From assembly GCA_018400255.1 (NCBI GenBank), contig JAGYMO010000271.1, forward strand, positions 1 through 5,790: a stretch of DNA of 5,790 nucleotides, in the 5' to 3' direction. This document shows, piece after piece, positions 1 to 5,776 of this stretch. The notes beneath the pieces are model-generated. The model worked only from the letters and a program-made list of their open reading frames with translations. It made no database searches and had not been told where the DNA came from. The translations under genes were made by a program, and so were the position numbers. The stretch comes from Deltaproteobacteria bacterium (GTDB taxonomy: Bacteria > Desulfobacterota > DSM-4660 > Desulfatiglandales > B25-G16). How positions within the stretch are numbered: the stretch's first letter is position 1; every line of letters starts with the position of its first letter.

Positions 1-133
1 CTAAGCCACAAAGATTATGAAATTACTGCATTGATGTGCCTGCTTGATACGCGGTGTATAAATAGCAGTGAGAAAACCCGGCTACATATGTATTGTGTTA
101 TAGTAATATCAGTCTTTTCTTCGTGTGGCTTAG
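1..133. repeat. Small element with imperfect terminal inverted repeats (MITE-like or intergenic repeat)
   Basis: The first ten bases, CTAAGCCACA, are matched exactly by their reverse complement TGTGGCTTAG at 124-133. The match continues inward after a 2-nt bulge (AAGA at 11-14 against TCTT at 118-121), and a further nested pair is ATTACT at 22-27 with AGTAAT at 102-107. The ends are therefore imperfect inverted repeats of about 27-32 bp around a core of about 75 bp that shows no coding signal. The right end also holds an 8-bp near-direct repeat, GTGGCTTA then GTGGCTGA (125-140). From memory, degenerate repeats of this GTGGCTTAGTGG flavour are common between genes in several anaerobic lineages; that resemblance is not checked. 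The left boundary may lie outside the window, so no target-site duplication can be tested. Confidence 0.5.
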
Positions 134-259
134 TGGCTGAACAGATACGATTAATGTAGCAATAAAGGCATTTTAAAAATTACGGGGCAGCTAAGCCTTA
201 TATGCATTCTTTTACTGATTCAGTGACTGGTTAATAAAAACGCACAAAAGGAGGTTTTA
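134..259 (+). other. Leader region upstream of the carboxyltransferase gene
   Basis: No gene is visible here. A third copy of the inverted-repeat core, CTAAGCC, lies at 191-197 and could pair with GGCTTAG at 127-133. A short palindrome (ACTGA, T, TCAGT) sits at 214-224, about 25 nt before the Shine-Dalgarno, and could be an operator, but palindromes this short arise by chance. The region ends with AGGAGG at 249-254, five bases from the ATG at 260. I find no convincing sigma-70 promoter with proper spacing. Confidence 0.35.
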
Positions 260-1813
260 ATGGGTATTACTGAGGATAAAATCAATGAATTAAAGACAAG
301 GGAAGAAAAACTTCTTGCCATGGGTGGTGAAAAACGGATTCAAAAACAGCACGAAAGCGGCAAGCTTACTGCAAGGGAAAGATTAGACAAGTTATTTGAC
401 GAAGGAAGCTTTCGAGAGCTTGATCTGCATGTTGAACATCGGTGTACTAATTTTAACATGCCGGAAACCACTGTACCGGGTGACGGTGTCATAACCGGCC
501 ATGGAACAGTTAATGGGAGGGTTGTCTTTGCATTCTCACAGGACTTCACATCCATGGCAGGCACATTAGGGGAAATGCACGCAAAAAAGATTTGCAAGGT
601 CATGGATCTTGCCCTCAAGACAGGCGCCCCCGTAGTAGGTTTTAATGATTCAGGCGGCGCAAGAATACAGGAAGGCGTGGACTCCCTCGGAGGGTATGGC
701 GATATATTTTTCAGGAATTCATGCGCATCCGGTGTTATCCCCCAAATATCAGCTATCATGGGACCTACGGCTGGGGGGGCAGTTTATTCTCCCGCAATGA
801 CAGACTGGATATTTATGACGAAAAAGAGTAGCTATATGTTTATCACAGGCCCTGCTGTTATCAAGACAACTATTGGAGAAACTATAAATCAGGAGGACCT
901 TGGTGGTGCCATGGTTCATAACACAAAAAGCGGCGTAGCCCACTTTGCATGTGAGAGCGACGAGGATGCCATCGAAAAAATTAGAGACCTTCTCAGCTAC
1001 CTTCCATCAAATAATATGGAAGAACCTCCAATAGTTGAAACAGGAGATGACCCTCAAAGAATTGATATAACCCTTGATACAATAATACCGGATAACCCAA
1101 AGGCATATTTTGACATGAAGGATATTATTCGACCCATCGTAGATAATGGACAGATTTTTGAACCCCATGAATATTACGCAAGGAACATGATAATTTCTTT
1201 TGCAAGGCTGGATGGAAAAACAGTGGGAATTATCGCTAATCAGCCTAAGTTCCTTGCCGGATGCCTTGACATTAACGCATCCGACAAGGCTACCAGGTTT
1301 ATAAGATTTTGCGATGCCTTTAATATTCCATTACTTACGTTTGTAGATGTTCCGGGCTATTTACCAGGAAGCGCGCAGGAATGGGGAGGAATAATTCGAC
1401 ACGGGGCCAAACTATTATGGTGTTATAGCGAGGCCACAGTCCCAAAGATAACTGTCATAACCAGAAAGGACTACGGGGGCTCCTATTTAGCCATGTGTAG
1501 CCGGCATTTAGGTGCAGATTATGTTATAGCATGGCCAACAGCTGAAATAGCTGTTATGGGAGCAGAACAGGCAGCAGGAATTATCCATGGCAGGGAAATT
1601 AAGGCTGCGGAAGACCCTGAGGCAAAGAGAGAGGAAAAGATTTTAGAGTACCAAAATCACTTTTCAAATCCATACATAGCCGCATCTCGAGGCTTTGTAG
1701 ATGCGGTGATCGCTCCACATGAGACAAGACCGAGGATAATAGACGCACTAAATATGTTATCAACAAAAATAGAAGCAAGGCCCGAGAAAAAACATGGCAA
1801 TATACCCGTTTAG
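260..1813 (+). CDS. mmdA: Acyl-CoA carboxyltransferase, methylmalonyl-CoA decarboxylase alpha type (propionyl-CoA carboxylase beta-like)
   Basis: This 517-residue cytoplasmic protein has the two crotonase-like halves of biotin-dependent carboxyltransferases and normal family length. It moves a carboxyl group between an acyl-CoA and biotin on a partner carrier protein. The N-terminal half, which binds the acyl-CoA, has DSGGARIQEG at 130-139 and GPTAGGAVYSP from 168. The C-terminal half, which binds biotin, has VPGYLPGSAQEWGGIIRHG at 364-382 and WPTAEIAVMG at 425-434. The stretch GGSYLAMCS at 406-414 resembles methylmalonyl-CoA decarboxylase alpha (MmdA of Veillonella, from memory). Propionyl-CoA carboxylases have Asp where this has Leu410, a position known to affect acyl-CoA choice. 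The start is fixed by AGGAGG five bases upstream. No biotin carrier, biotin carboxylase or sodium-pumping decarboxylase subunit is in the window, so carboxylase, decarboxylase and transcarboxylase roles all remain possible. The fumarase genes downstream favour a methylmalonyl-CoA route. Family is certain; substrate is moderately supported. Confidence 0.9.
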   Translation: MGITEDKINELKTREEKLLAMGGEKRIQKQHESGKLTARERLDKLFDEGSFRELDLHVEHRCTNFNMPETTVPGDGVITGHGTVNGRVVFAFSQDFTSMAGTLGEMHAKKICKVMDLALKTGAPVVGFNDSGGARIQEGVDSLGGYGDIFFRNSCASGVIPQISAIMGPTAGGAVYSPAMTDWIFMTKKSSYMFITGPAVIKTTIGETINQEDLGGAMVHNTKSGVAHFACESDEDAIEKIRDLLSYLPSNNMEEPPIVETGDDPQRIDITLDTIIPDNPKAYFDMKDIIRPIVDNGQIFEPHEYYARNMIISFARLDGKTVGIIANQPKFLAGCLDINASDKATRFIRFCDAFNIPLLTFVDVPGYLPGSAQEWGGIIRHGAKLLWCYSEATVPKITVITRKDYGGSYLAMCSRHLGADYVIAWPTAEIAVMGAEQAAGIIHGREIKAAEDPEAKREEKILEYQNHFSNPYIAASRGFVDAVIAPHETRPRIIDALNMLSTKIEARPEKKHGNIPV

Positions 1814-1827
1814 GTTAAGGAAAAAAA

Positions 1828-1881
1828 GAAAGGTTTAAAAAACAGATGAGTAGTGATTTCTACGGATGTAATCAACCTTTC
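1828..1881. repeat. 8-bp inverted repeat between carboxyltransferase and fumarase alpha genes
   Basis: GAAAGGTT at 1828-1835 is the exact reverse complement of AACCTTTC at 1874-1881. Within the 38-nt loop a second short pair, TGATT (1854-1858) and AATCA (1870-1874), can form, although its last base overlaps the outer arm. No T-tract follows, so it does not look like an intrinsic terminator. It may be a weak RNA structure in a 127-nt gap that otherwise shows only the Shine-Dalgarno GAGGAG at 1926-1931, and it could be chance. Confidence 0.25.
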
Positions 1882-1940
1882 AAGATTCACTGATTAAGGC
1901 CATTGTTTCATAAGGTTCTTAAAATGAGGAGAAACAAGCA

Positions 1941-2783
1941 ATGATAAGAGAAATCTCGACAAAAGAAATCATAAGAACAGTTAAGGACCTGTGCATAGAC
2001 GCTAATTATAACCTTGGAAATGATGTGCTTCTTGCATTTGATAAGGCAATAGAAAACGAAAGGTCAGAAATCGGCAGGGAGGTCCTTAAGGAATTAAAAG
2101 AGAACGCGAGAATTGCACGCGAGGAGAAATCTCCCATATGTCAGGATTGTGGTCTTGCGGTAGTTTTTATTGAAATTGGCCAGGATGTGCACATTATTGA
2201 TGGAGACCTAACAGAGGCTATCAATGAAGGCGTTAGACAGGGCTATAAGGACGGTTATTTAAGGAAATCCGCCTGTAATCCATTTACAAGGAAAAATACA
2301 GGAGATAATACACCCGCCATCATCCATACAGAAATTGTTCCCGGAAGCAAGATAACGATAACTTTTGCACCCAAGGGTGGCGGTGCTGAAAACATGAGCA
2401 GGGTAACTATGCTAACCCCGGCCGCAGGCCTGGAGGGAATTGAGGAGTTCGTAATAAACAGGATAATGGAGTCCGGCTCAAATCCATGCCCTCCAACTAT
2501 CATTGGCATCGGGATTGGTGGAACCTTTGAAAGATCAGCAATACTCGCAAAAAGGGCTATCTTAAGGGAAATAGGAGATAGAAATCCCGACGAGTCAATG
2601 GCAAAAATTGAAGAGGACCTTTTAGCCAAAATAAATAAATTAGGTATAGGGCCAATGGGTTACGGAGGAAGCACGACCTCGTTAGATGTTTTTATAGAAA
2701 CCGAACCCTGCCATATAGCAAGCCTGCCTTTGGCAGTGAATATTCAATGTCATGCGGCACGACATAAAGAGGCAGTCATATAG
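1941..2783 (+). CDS. Class I fumarate hydratase, alpha subunit (two-subunit [4Fe-4S] type)
   Basis: The 280-residue product is the iron-sulfur half of an oxygen-sensitive class I fumarase, which interconverts fumarate and L-malate in the cytoplasm as a complex with the beta subunit. Three cysteines placed as the cluster ligands of the family are visible: C67 in PICQDCG, C183 in SNPCPP and C270 in NIQCHAARH. Other family blocks are NTGDNTPA, KGGGAENMS at 145-153 and the C-terminal GYGGSTTSLDVFIETEPCHIAS. Length is normal for the separate alpha chain; in E. coli FumA the two halves are fused. The motif usually reads CQDTG, so C70 is an extra cysteine beside ligand C67. The start is supported by GAGGAG at 1926-1931, nine bases before ATG. 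The related L-tartrate dehydratase alpha chain (TtdA) is the main alternative, but fumarase is more likely next to a methylmalonyl-CoA-type enzyme. The matching beta gene follows after an unusually long 213-nt gap. Confidence 0.93.
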   Translation: MIREISTKEIIRTVKDLCIDANYNLGNDVLLAFDKAIENERSEIGREVLKELKENARIAREEKSPICQDCGLAVVFIEIGQDVHIIDGDLTEAINEGVRQGYKDGYLRKSACNPFTRKNTGDNTPAIIHTEIVPGSKITITFAPKGGGAENMSRVTMLTPAAGLEGIEEFVINRIMESGSNPCPPTIIGIGIGGTFERSAILAKRAILREIGDRNPDESMAKIEEDLLAKINKLGIGPMGYGGSTTSLDVFIETEPCHIASLPLAVNIQCHAARHKEAVI

Positions 2784-2817
2784 CACCTAAAAAATTAGGC
2801 CACATAATACTTTTTGA

Positions 2818-2846
2818 TTGCGAATAAAATAATTATTCAATATAAA
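2818..2846 (+). promoter_or_regulatory. Candidate sigma-70-type promoter before fumarase beta
   Basis: TTGCGA at 2818-2823 (four of six matches to TTGACA) is followed after exactly 17 nt by TATAAA at 2841-2846 (five of six matches to TATAAT). The predicted transcription start would be near 2853, giving a leader of about 144 nt before fumarase beta. This would let the beta gene be transcribed apart from alpha. The region is AT-rich, so chance matches are possible. Confidence 0.4.
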
Positions 2847-2852
2847 CAGTTC

Positions 2853-2884
2853 ATTGGCTTTTAAGGAAATTCTTAAAACCCAAT
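2853..2884 (+). other. Hairpin in the gap between fumarase alpha and beta genes
   Basis: The arms ATTGGcTTTTAAG (2853-2865) and CTTAAAAcCCAAT (2872-2884) pair over 12 of 13 positions, with one C-C mismatch and a 6-nt loop. It begins where the candidate promoter would start transcription, so it could be a protective 5' stem-loop. The 3' arm end CCAAT can instead pair with ATTGG at 2898-2902. No T-tract follows, so it is not a typical terminator. Either an RNA stabiliser or a processing site between the two genes is possible. Confidence 0.4.
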
Positions 2885-2986
2885 TCCTCGTTCCATTATT
2901 GGATTGTGTAGATTTTAGTGCAGCTTTAGCTTGTTTATGCAACAATACATTTTATCGATTTAAGGAAACAGGCTATTATAATAATT

Positions 2987-2991
2987 GGAGG
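2987..2991 (+). promoter_or_regulatory. Ribosome binding site that fixes the fumarase beta start
   Basis: GGAGG lies five bases before ATG at 2997, ideal spacing. The in-frame TTG at 2985 overlaps this site and cannot use it, so ATG 2997 is the better start. Another ATG at 2992 is out of frame. Confidence 0.8.
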
Positions 2992-2996
2992 ATGAG

Positions 2997-3554
2997 ATGC
3001 CCAAGCAGATAAGGCTAACAACCCCACTATCAAATGAGGATATAGAAAATTTAAAAATCGGCGATAAGGTATTATTAAACGGGGTTTTATTTACCGGAAG
3101 AGATGCCGCACATAAAAGACTGTTCGACCTGATTAAGAAGGGAGAAGATCTGCCAATTGATTTGAAGGGCCAGGTAATCTATTATGTTGGGCCTACACCC
3201 GCAAAACCTGGAAAACCAATTGGTTCTGCAGGTCCTACCACTAGTTACAGAATGGACCCCTTTGCCCCTACCTTAATTGGACTTGGACTGAAGGGCATGA
3301 TAGGAAAAGGAAACCGTTCACAGGAAGTAATTGAGTCAATGAAAAAATATAAGGCCGTATATTTTGGGGCAACAGGTGGTGCAGGCGCCTTAATAGCCAA
3401 GAGGATTAAAAAGGCTACTGTTGTCGCTTATGAAGATTTAGGACCAGAGGCTATAAGAAGACTGGAGGTAGAAGACTTTCCTGTAACTGTAGTTAATGAC
3501 TGCAATGGGGGAGATCTTTATAAAGAAGGTATAAAAAGGTTTGCCATCGAGTAA
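2997..3554 (+). CDS. Class I fumarate hydratase, beta subunit
   Basis: The 185-residue product is the C-terminal half of class I fumarase, which completes the active site with the iron-sulfur alpha chain. Family blocks appear in order: GRDAAHKR at 34-41, GPTTSYRMD at 79-87, MIGKG at 101-105, YFGATGGAGAL at 122-132, and EAIRRLEVEDFPVTVVND near the end. The Thr and Arg in GPTTSYR and Lys104 in MIGKG correspond to substrate-handling residues known from class I fumarases. Length is normal for a separate beta chain. I chose ATG 2997 because GGAGG sits five bases upstream; starting at TTG 2985 would add four residues and overlap that site. The gene lies 213 nt after alpha, whereas the pair is usually tightly spaced, and a candidate promoter in the gap suggests it may have its own transcript. 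Tartrate dehydratase beta (TtdB) is the alternative but less likely. Confidence 0.93.
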   Translation: MPKQIRLTTPLSNEDIENLKIGDKVLLNGVLFTGRDAAHKRLFDLIKKGEDLPIDLKGQVIYYVGPTPAKPGKPIGSAGPTTSYRMDPFAPTLIGLGLKGMIGKGNRSQEVIESMKKYKAVYFGATGGAGALIAKRIKKATVVAYEDLGPEAIRRLEVEDFPVTVVNDCNGGDLYKEGIKRFAIE

Positions 3555-3712
3555 TTAGCCGTTAAACTGAAGCCAAATTTTTTACCCACAAATTTGAACG
3601 CTGACTTTAAAATTTCCCTCCGATCAGTTATAAGGAAAAACAAAAATGTTTTAGGTGTTTGGAATTTCTAACCGAGGCGGAAATACTATAAGTAATACAA
3701 CCAAATAATGAC

Positions 3713-3742
3713 TTGCGGGATTATAAATAAAAATGATATAGA
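3713..3742 (+). promoter_or_regulatory. Weak candidate promoter for thrS
   Basis: TTGCGG at 3713-3718 and TATAGA at 3737-3742 are spaced by 18 nt. The -35 box matches only at TTG, but it resembles the TTGCGA of the candidate promoter before fumarase beta. Transcription from here would start near 3749, placing the whole hairpin system at 3759-3807 in the thrS leader. Overlapping TA-rich alternatives, such as TATAAC at 3743-3748, make the exact site uncertain. Confidence 0.25.
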
Positions 3743-3758
3743 TATAACGTATCGATAA

Positions 3759-3807
3759 ATGCTTTAAAACTACAAGGCATCTAAGTGTCTTATTTCTTAG
3801 ATGCCTT
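3759..3807 (+). promoter_or_regulatory. Attenuator-like leader structure of thrS (competing hairpins)
   Basis: AAGGCATCTAAG (3774-3785) and CTTAGATGCCTT (3796-3807) form a perfect 12-bp stem with a 10-nt loop, followed by ATTTT, a modest intrinsic-terminator pattern. The 5' arm can instead pair with ATGCTTT at 3759-3765: AAGGCAT (3774-3780) forms seven pairs with it, one a G-U wobble, around an 8-nt loop. The two structures exclude each other, as in terminator/antiterminator leaders. The thrS Shine-Dalgarno begins 10 nt after the stem, leaving no room for a promoter between, so the stem must lie in the thrS leader or act on read-through from fumarase. I see no T-box motif. A translational operator bound by ThrRS, as known for E. 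coli thrS, is another possibility. Confidence 0.55.
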
Positions 3808-3817
3808 ATTTTAAATC

Positions 3818-3824
3818 AGGTGAT
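3818..3824 (+). promoter_or_regulatory. Ribosome binding site that fixes the thrS start
   Basis: AGGTGAT matches the 16S anti-Shine-Dalgarno complement and lies five bases before ATG at 3830. The in-frame TTG at 3824 overlaps this site, so the ATG is the likely start. Confidence 0.75.
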
Positions 3825-3829
3825 TGCAA

Positions 3830-5776
3830 ATGGGGGATGAAGAAAAAATAAGCCTAAGCCTAAGAGATTCACACTCAGTTGAAGTGCCGGCTAAAGGTCT
3901 TGATGGATTTCAGGCACTAAAGGCATTAGGTATTGACGAAAAAAAATCGATAGTAGCTATAAAGGTTAACGGAGAAGTTAAGGATCTCTCGATCCCTATC
4001 CTTTCACACGCTGATATTGAACCTGTTTATATAGATTCCGAGGAAGGGCTTGAGATAATGAGACACAGCACTGCTCATGTCATGGCCCAGGCTGTTCAGG
4101 AACTATTTCCAGGCACGAAGGTTACAATAGGCCCTTCGATTAAAGATGGATTCTATTATGATTTTGATTATAAAAGACCCTTTGACATTAAAGACCTACC
4201 CGTAATTGAAAAGAAAATGAGGGAGATAATCGAAAAGGGCTTTCCTTTTAGCAGAAGGGTGGTTTCAAGTACTGAGGCAATTAAATTCTTTAAATCCAGA
4301 GGTGAAAGCTACAAGGCAGAAATCATAGAAGATCTCTCAGAGGAGACGGTAAGCTTATATCAACAGGGTGATTTTACTGACCTTTGCCGCGGGCCCCATG
4401 TGCCATCAACAGGGAAAATCAAGGCTTTTCAACTAACATCAGTTGCGGGAGCCTATTGGAGGGGAGATGAAAAAAGGGAGATGTTGAGCAGAATCTATGG
4501 TGTTGCCTTTTCTGATCAAAAATCCCTTGATGAACACATTAAAAAAATTGAAGAGGCAAAACGGAGAGACCATCGCGTACTTGGAAAAAGACTCGATCTT
4601 TTCAGTATCAGGGAAGAGGTTGGACCAGGAATGATCTTATTTCACCCCAATGGGGCCATGCTAAGACATATTCTTGAGGAGTTCGAGGTAAAAGAGCACA
4701 TTAAAAGAGGCTATGAGCTGGTCATGGGCCCGCAGCTCTTAAAAACAGAATTGTGGAAAAAATCAGGTCACTTTGATCACTACAGGGAGAATATGTACTT
4801 TACCGAGATAGAAGATCAATCCTACGGTATAAAGCCCATGAACTGTTTATCTCATATGCTCATCTACTCATCTGCAACAAGGAGTTACAAAGATCTTCCC
4901 AAGAGATACTTTGAGTTGGGAACAGTACATAGGCATGAACGATCGGGTGTTCTGCACGGTTTAACCAGGGTAAGGCAATTTACCCAGGATGATGCCCATA
5001 TACTCTGCACACCTGAACAGCTAAAGATTGAAATTAAAAATATCATCGATTTTGTCAGGGATATTATGGCCGTATTTGGGTTTGATTATGAAATCGAAAT
5101 CAGCACACGGCCTGAAAATTCTATTGGTACCGATGAAGACTGGGAAAAGGCAACAACGGCCCTGATTGAGTCAGTTCAAGAAATCAATCTCCCACACCAA
5201 ATAAACGAGGGGGACGGGGCATTTTATGGGCCAAAAATAGACGTCAAGATTAAAGACGCATTGGAAAGAAGCTGGCAATGCGCGACAATACAATGTGATT
5301 TTGTCCTCCCTGAACGTTTTGACTTGACGTATGTAGGCTCCGATGGTGAAAAATATAGACCTGTTATGATACATCGCGTAATACTTGGGTCCATCGAGCG
5401 TTTCCTTGGTGTTCTGATAGAGCATTACGCGGGCGCATTCCCATTGTGGCTTGCCCCTGTGCAGGCAGCCATACTTTCAATTACGGATAGCCATATACCT
5501 TATGGAGAAAACTTGTTCACTAAACTCTTCGAGGCGGACATCCGAGTGGAAAAAGACTTCAGGAATGAAAAGCTGGGCTTTAAAATCAGGGAAGCACAGA
5601 TGAAAAAAATTCCTTACATGCTTATCATAGGCAATAAGGAAATAGAAACAGGAACTGTTAGCGTTAGGTCAAGGGATGGAAAAAATCTTCCAGCCATGAA
5701 GCCTGATGAAATCATTGATTATATTAATAACGAAGTAAAATACAGGAGGCAGCCATTTCTAAAAAACCCCTCGTAA
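3830..5776 (+). CDS. thrS: Threonine--tRNA ligase (threonyl-tRNA synthetase)
   Basis: This 648-residue cytoplasmic class II aminoacyl-tRNA synthetase charges tRNA-Thr with threonine and edits mischarged serine. Length is close to the E. coli enzyme (642 residues) and all domains are present: an N-terminal TGS domain (about 1-65), the editing domain with HSTAH (H79, H83) and CRGPH (C186, H190), the catalytic core with motif 2 around FELGTVHRHERSG, and a C-terminal anticodon-binding domain from about LAPVQAAIL onward. The zinc ligands of the active site are visible as C339 in PMNCLSH, H390 in DDAHI and H515 in MIHRVILGSIERF, the last being motif 3. ATG 3830 is preferred over TTG 3824, which overlaps the Shine-Dalgarno. 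The leader carries competing hairpins that suggest attenuation or translational control. The last 22 nt overlap infC, and the infC Shine-Dalgarno lies within thrS, pointing to translational coupling. No active-site residue that I checked is missing. Confidence 0.98.
   Translation: MGDEEKISLSLRDSHSVEVPAKGLDGFQALKALGIDEKKSIVAIKVNGEVKDLSIPILSHADIEPVYIDSEEGLEIMRHSTAHVMAQAVQELFPGTKVTIGPSIKDGFYYDFDYKRPFDIKDLPVIEKKMREIIEKGFPFSRRVVSSTEAIKFFKSRGESYKAEIIEDLSEETVSLYQQGDFTDLCRGPHVPSTGKIKAFQLTSVAGAYWRGDEKREMLSRIYGVAFSDQKSLDEHIKKIEEAKRRDHRVLGKRLDLFSIREEVGPGMILFHPNGAMLRHILEEFEVKEHIKRGYELVMGPQLLKTELWKKSGHFDHYRENMYFTEIEDQSYGIKPMNCLSHMLIYSSATRSYKDLPKRYFELGTVHRHERSGVLHGLTRVRQFTQDDAHILCTPEQLKIEIKNIIDFVRDIMAVFGFDYEIEISTRPENSIGTDEDWEKATTALIESVQEINLPHQINEGDGAFYGPKIDVKIKDALERSWQCATIQCDFVLPERFDLTYVGSDGEKYRPVMIHRVILGSIERFLGVLIEHYAGAFPLWLAPVQAAILSITDSHIPYGENLFTKLFEADIRVEKDFRNEKLGFKIREAQMKKIPYMLIIGNKEIETGTVSVRSRDGKNLPAMKPDEIIDYINNEVKYRRQPFLKNPS
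5744..5749 (+). promoter_or_regulatory. Ribosome binding site of infC, inside thrS
   Basis: AGGAGG lies five bases before the ATT at 5755, within the thrS reading frame. Its strength and spacing are the main reason for placing the infC start at this non-standard codon. Confidence 0.8.

Noticed and set aside
44..62. TTGATA and TATAAA boxes as a promoter in the left region
   Set aside because: The spacer is only 7 nt; the alternative TTGATG at 31-36 gives 20 nt. Neither is a credible sigma-70 spacing.
1..159. Open frame from the left edge to TAG at 157-159 (52 codons), possibly the end of an upstream gene
   Set aside because: The translation is rich in Cys, Ser and isolated hydrophobics with no recognisable motif, it runs straight through the inverted-repeat element, and an open run of this length is not rare by chance.
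340..943. Minus-strand open frames opposite the carboxyltransferase gene
   Set aside because: They lie antisense within a strongly supported conserved gene, lack ribosome sites and give proteins with no recognisable family pattern.
2255..2629. Minus-strand open frame of 124 codons opposite fumarase alpha
   Set aside because: It is a shadow of the conserved fumarase frame, with no independent support.
2786..2815. CCTAA-AAAA-TTAGG followed later by TTTTT as a terminator of fumarase alpha
   Set aside because: The stem has only 5 bp and the T-run is 11 nt away, so an intrinsic terminator is not supported.
2985..2996. TTG 2985 as the start of fumarase beta
   Set aside because: It overlaps the GGAGG that serves ATG 2997, and the family start aligns with the shorter protein.
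3637..3652. AAAACA-AAAA-TGTTTT hairpin after fumarase beta as a terminator
   Set aside because: Six mostly A-T pairs make a very weak stem, no T-tract follows beyond the arm itself, and it is expected by chance in AT-rich DNA.
3555..3829. T-box riboswitch or tRNA gene in the thrS upstream region
   Set aside because: I see no T-box consensus (AGGGTGGNACC-like) and no tRNA-like cloverleaf or T-loop sequence in the 275-nt gap.
5171..5425. Minus-strand open frame of 84 codons opposite thrS
   Set aside because: It is antisense to the conserved catalytic core of ThrRS; no start signal or family resemblance.
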